Part shown: piece by piece, positions 43,779 to 45,203 of the stretch
Layout: the number at the start of each line of letters is the position of its first letter
Position numbering within the stretch: the first letter of the stretch is position 1
Source: Thermoplasmata archaeon M9B2D
GTDB taxonomy: Archaea > Thermoplasmatota > E2 > DHVEG-1
DNA: 45,203 nucleotides
Reading direction: 5' to 3'
Assembly (NCBI GenBank): GCA_002900555.1
Contig: MUGD01000003.1
Coordinates: 1 to 45,203 of the forward strand
The notes under the pieces: generated by a model
Databases searched by the model: none
What the model was told of the DNA's origin: nothing
What the model saw: only the letters and a program-made list of their open reading frames with translations
Made by a program: the position numbers and the translations under genes

Positions 43779-44035
43779 GCATAGTATATCTTTTCCATTT
43801 GAGGTTTTTTAAAAAATTTATGGTGTGTAATCTCAGACGATAATGCACCTTGAAGGAAATGAAAATTTGTTGGTTTTTCTCCCGCAAATTATCGTGATAT
43901 TAAATAACATGTCTGAGAGGGGGTTTGACCTTTCCATTTGTCACCAACTTGATAATGATTGACAATCTATGAATACACATAACAATAAAAAAATACATAA
44001 CCATATGGAAGATTACTGTAGAATGGAGGCAAATT

Positions 44036-44533
44036 ATGAATATTGAATTTAAAAATATGACACAAGAATATTCGAAAGAAGTCATTGATATTTTTAATTA
44101 TTACATAGAAAATACGTATGCTGCGTATCCTGAATCGAAAGTACCATATGAATTTTTTTATAAATTTTTGGAACTAACAAAAGGGTATCCTGCTTTTATA
44201 ATAAAAAACAATGATAATGACAAAATAATAGGTTTTTGTTTTTTACGAGCATATAATCCATTTCCCGTATTTAGAGAAACAGCAGAAATATCTTATTTTA
44301 TTGAAAAGGATGAAGTGGGGAAAGGGATTGGTACAGAAGCCTTAAAAATATTAGAAAGAGAAGCAAAAAAGATTGGTATAAATAGGTTGTTAGCAGATAT
44401 ATCATCCGAGAACATCCTGAGTATTAATTTCCATAAAAGTAATGGATTTGAAGAATGCGGACGCTTTCACAATGTAGGAAAGAAAAAGGGTAGATACTTT
44501 GATGTTGTGTGGATGGAAAAGACATTAAAGTGA
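44036..44533 (+). CDS. GNAT-family N-acetyltransferase
   Basis: The 165-residue protein has the GNAT acetyl-CoA loop GKGIGTEALKILE in the V-G-K-G-I-G form, followed by NILSINFHKSNGFEECGRF. It resembles phosphinothricin/Pat-like acetyltransferases. GGAGG lies six bases upstream of the ATG. Base composition is AT-rich like the methyltransferase at 41055, unlike the older part of the window. Confidence 0.85.
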   Translation: MNIEFKNMTQEYSKEVIDIFNYYIENTYAAYPESKVPYEFFYKFLELTKGYPAFIIKNNDNDKIIGFCFLRAYNPFPVFRETAEISYFIEKDEVGKGIGTEALKILEREAKKIGINRLLADISSENILSINFHKSNGFEECGRFHNVGKKKGRYFDVVWMEKTLK

Positions 44534-44662
44534 TTTAGAAAATTAATGAACGGTAAGTTCTCTATATTTCAAGTTTAAATCGATGATCCTTATCAGACAA
44601 ATTTTTTATAAAAAGTGTGTTTTTCTCCATTTAAATAACCGTGCTAATAAATAGCATAACGG

Positions 44663-44730
44663 GGGTGGACATAACACCCTGGAGTTACAGTTCCCTCCGA
44701 AAAGAAAATGAAATACAAGTGAGGGGGGCT
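44663..44730 (+). repeat. Structured repeat, copy B
   Basis: The order is a hairpin (GGGTG at 44663-44667 with CACCC at 44675-44679), GTTACAGTTCCCTC at 44684-44697, 13 variable bases, AAATACAAG at 44711-44719, then TGAGGGGGG. CCCTC pairs perfectly with GAGGG. It is preceded by a TATA-like TTTTATAAAA near 44605 and ends 12 bases before the stop of the convergent methyltransferase. Confidence 0.6.
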
Positions 44731-44741
44731 TCAACTACCTT

Positions 44742-45203
44742 TTACTTATATGCTCGGACTTTGATGCTTAAAATTTTACCTGCGATCCTACTATCTATTC
44801 CCTTTTCATTATAATAATCCTGACTTACTATTTCAACACTATGAAAACCAGCCTTTTTTATCGTATCCAGATATTCGCTTTTCTCAAGCGCACCAGCTAT
44901 GCATTCACTCCATGCATCAAAACTTTTTTTAATATCATCTGGTAAAACACCTTCGGTCACCAAATCAGAAACCATTAATCGTCCACCTGATTTTAAAACT
45001 CTATAGGCCTCCTTAAATGTTTGTAGTTTATCTGGAGACAGATTTATCACACAGTTACTTATGATTACATCAATAGTATTGTCTTTTACGGGGAGATTTT
45101 CAATCTCACCAAGTCGAAATTCCACATTCTTGTACATGTTTTCTTTCGCTGTTTTTTCCGCTCGCTGTATCATTTCTTCAGTCATATCAACGCCGATGAC
45201 ATG
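44742..45203 (-). CDS. Arsenite methyltransferase-like protein (truncated by right edge)
   Basis: The frame is open to the window end, so the N-terminus with the SAM-binding loop is missing; the visible part begins HVIGVDMTEEMI. It has the conserved cysteines of ArsM proteins in SNCVINLSPDK and SECIAGAL, plus RVLKSGGRLMVSD. ArsM transfers methyl groups to As(III) for detoxification. An ATG at 45185 exists but cuts the SAM domain and is not the true start. The third ArsM cysteine would lie beyond the edge. Confidence 0.78.
   Translation of the reverse strand, partial: HVIGVDMTEEMIQRAEKTAKENMYKNVEFRLGEIENLPVKDNTIDVIISNCVINLSPDKLQTFKEAYRVLKSGGRLMVSDLVTEGVLPDDIKKSFDAWSECIAGALEKSEYLDTIKKAGFHSVEIVSQDYYNEKGIDSRIAGKILSIKVRAYK

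Overview
The window reads as a piece of an archaeal chromosome, most likely from the Thermoplasmatota (a lineage related to Thermoplasma, Ferroplasma or the Methanomassiliicoccales). Archaeal markers are glycerol-1-phosphate dehydrogenase (egsA), a geranylgeranyl reductase, a UbiA-type prenyltransferase, the archaeal D-aminoacyl-tRNA deacylase DtdA, UPF0179 and DUF63 proteins, a PGF-CTERM sorting signal, and TATA-like box A elements about 25-30 nt ahead of many start codons. Two traits point to Thermoplasmatota: a lipoate ligase split into two proteins, and an alkyltransferase-endonuclease V fusion of the kind reported from Ferroplasma. Bacterial-looking genes (MetK, CysDNC, FolP/FolK, TlpA) suggest much gene acquisition. 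No rRNA, tRNA, CRISPR array or transposase was recognised. The assignment rests on reading protein motifs by eye.

Left part (1-9.6 kb): the start of a probable sulfotransferase runs off the left edge. It is followed by a GT21-like membrane glycosyltransferase, a geranylgeranyl reductase and a tight cysD-cysN-cysC operon that would make PAPS. Together these suggest a locus for sulfated glycolipid or sulfated glycan synthesis. Next come a MutY/MIG-like glycosylase that lacks the usual iron-sulfur cysteines, an exported CxxC protein and a radical SAM protein.

Middle part (9.6-20.9 kb): a PaaK/CapK-like adenylating enzyme diverges from the radical SAM gene over one symmetrical TATA element. A small four-cysteine protein follows. 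A minus-strand set of six genes (11378-14789) then encodes two cytoplasmic thiol proteins, a TlpA lipoprotein, a PGF-CTERM surface protein, a NapH-like membrane ferredoxin and a membrane-anchored thioredoxin fold. This could be an electron relay from cytoplasm to cell surface. After it come an HD phosphohydrolase, a PfkB kinase, a small winged-helix-like protein, bacterial-type MetK, UPF0179 and EgsA.

Right-middle part (21-33.6 kb): a secreted papain-like protease, a DUF63 membrane protein, a lipoylation set (lipA plus the two-part ligase), PhzF, a COG1313 radical SAM protein, an MBL hydrolase, the AGT-EndoV fusion, DtdA with a small upstream ORF, a pterin/folate set (folP, folK, PTPS/QueD), UbiA and a tiny DUF5654 membrane protein with a perfect Shine-Dalgarno sequence.

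Right part (33.9-45.2 kb): a PAS-only protein with a basic tail, an esterase lipoprotein, a secreted M64-like metalloprotease with a PKD domain, and an Fe-S/FAD oxidase coupled to an SCP2 protein. An AT-rich accessory segment follows (methyltransferase, zinc-ribbon ABC transporter, GNAT). It is bracketed by two copies of a roughly 60-nt, apparently structured repeat. The window ends in a truncated arsenite-methyltransferase-like gene.
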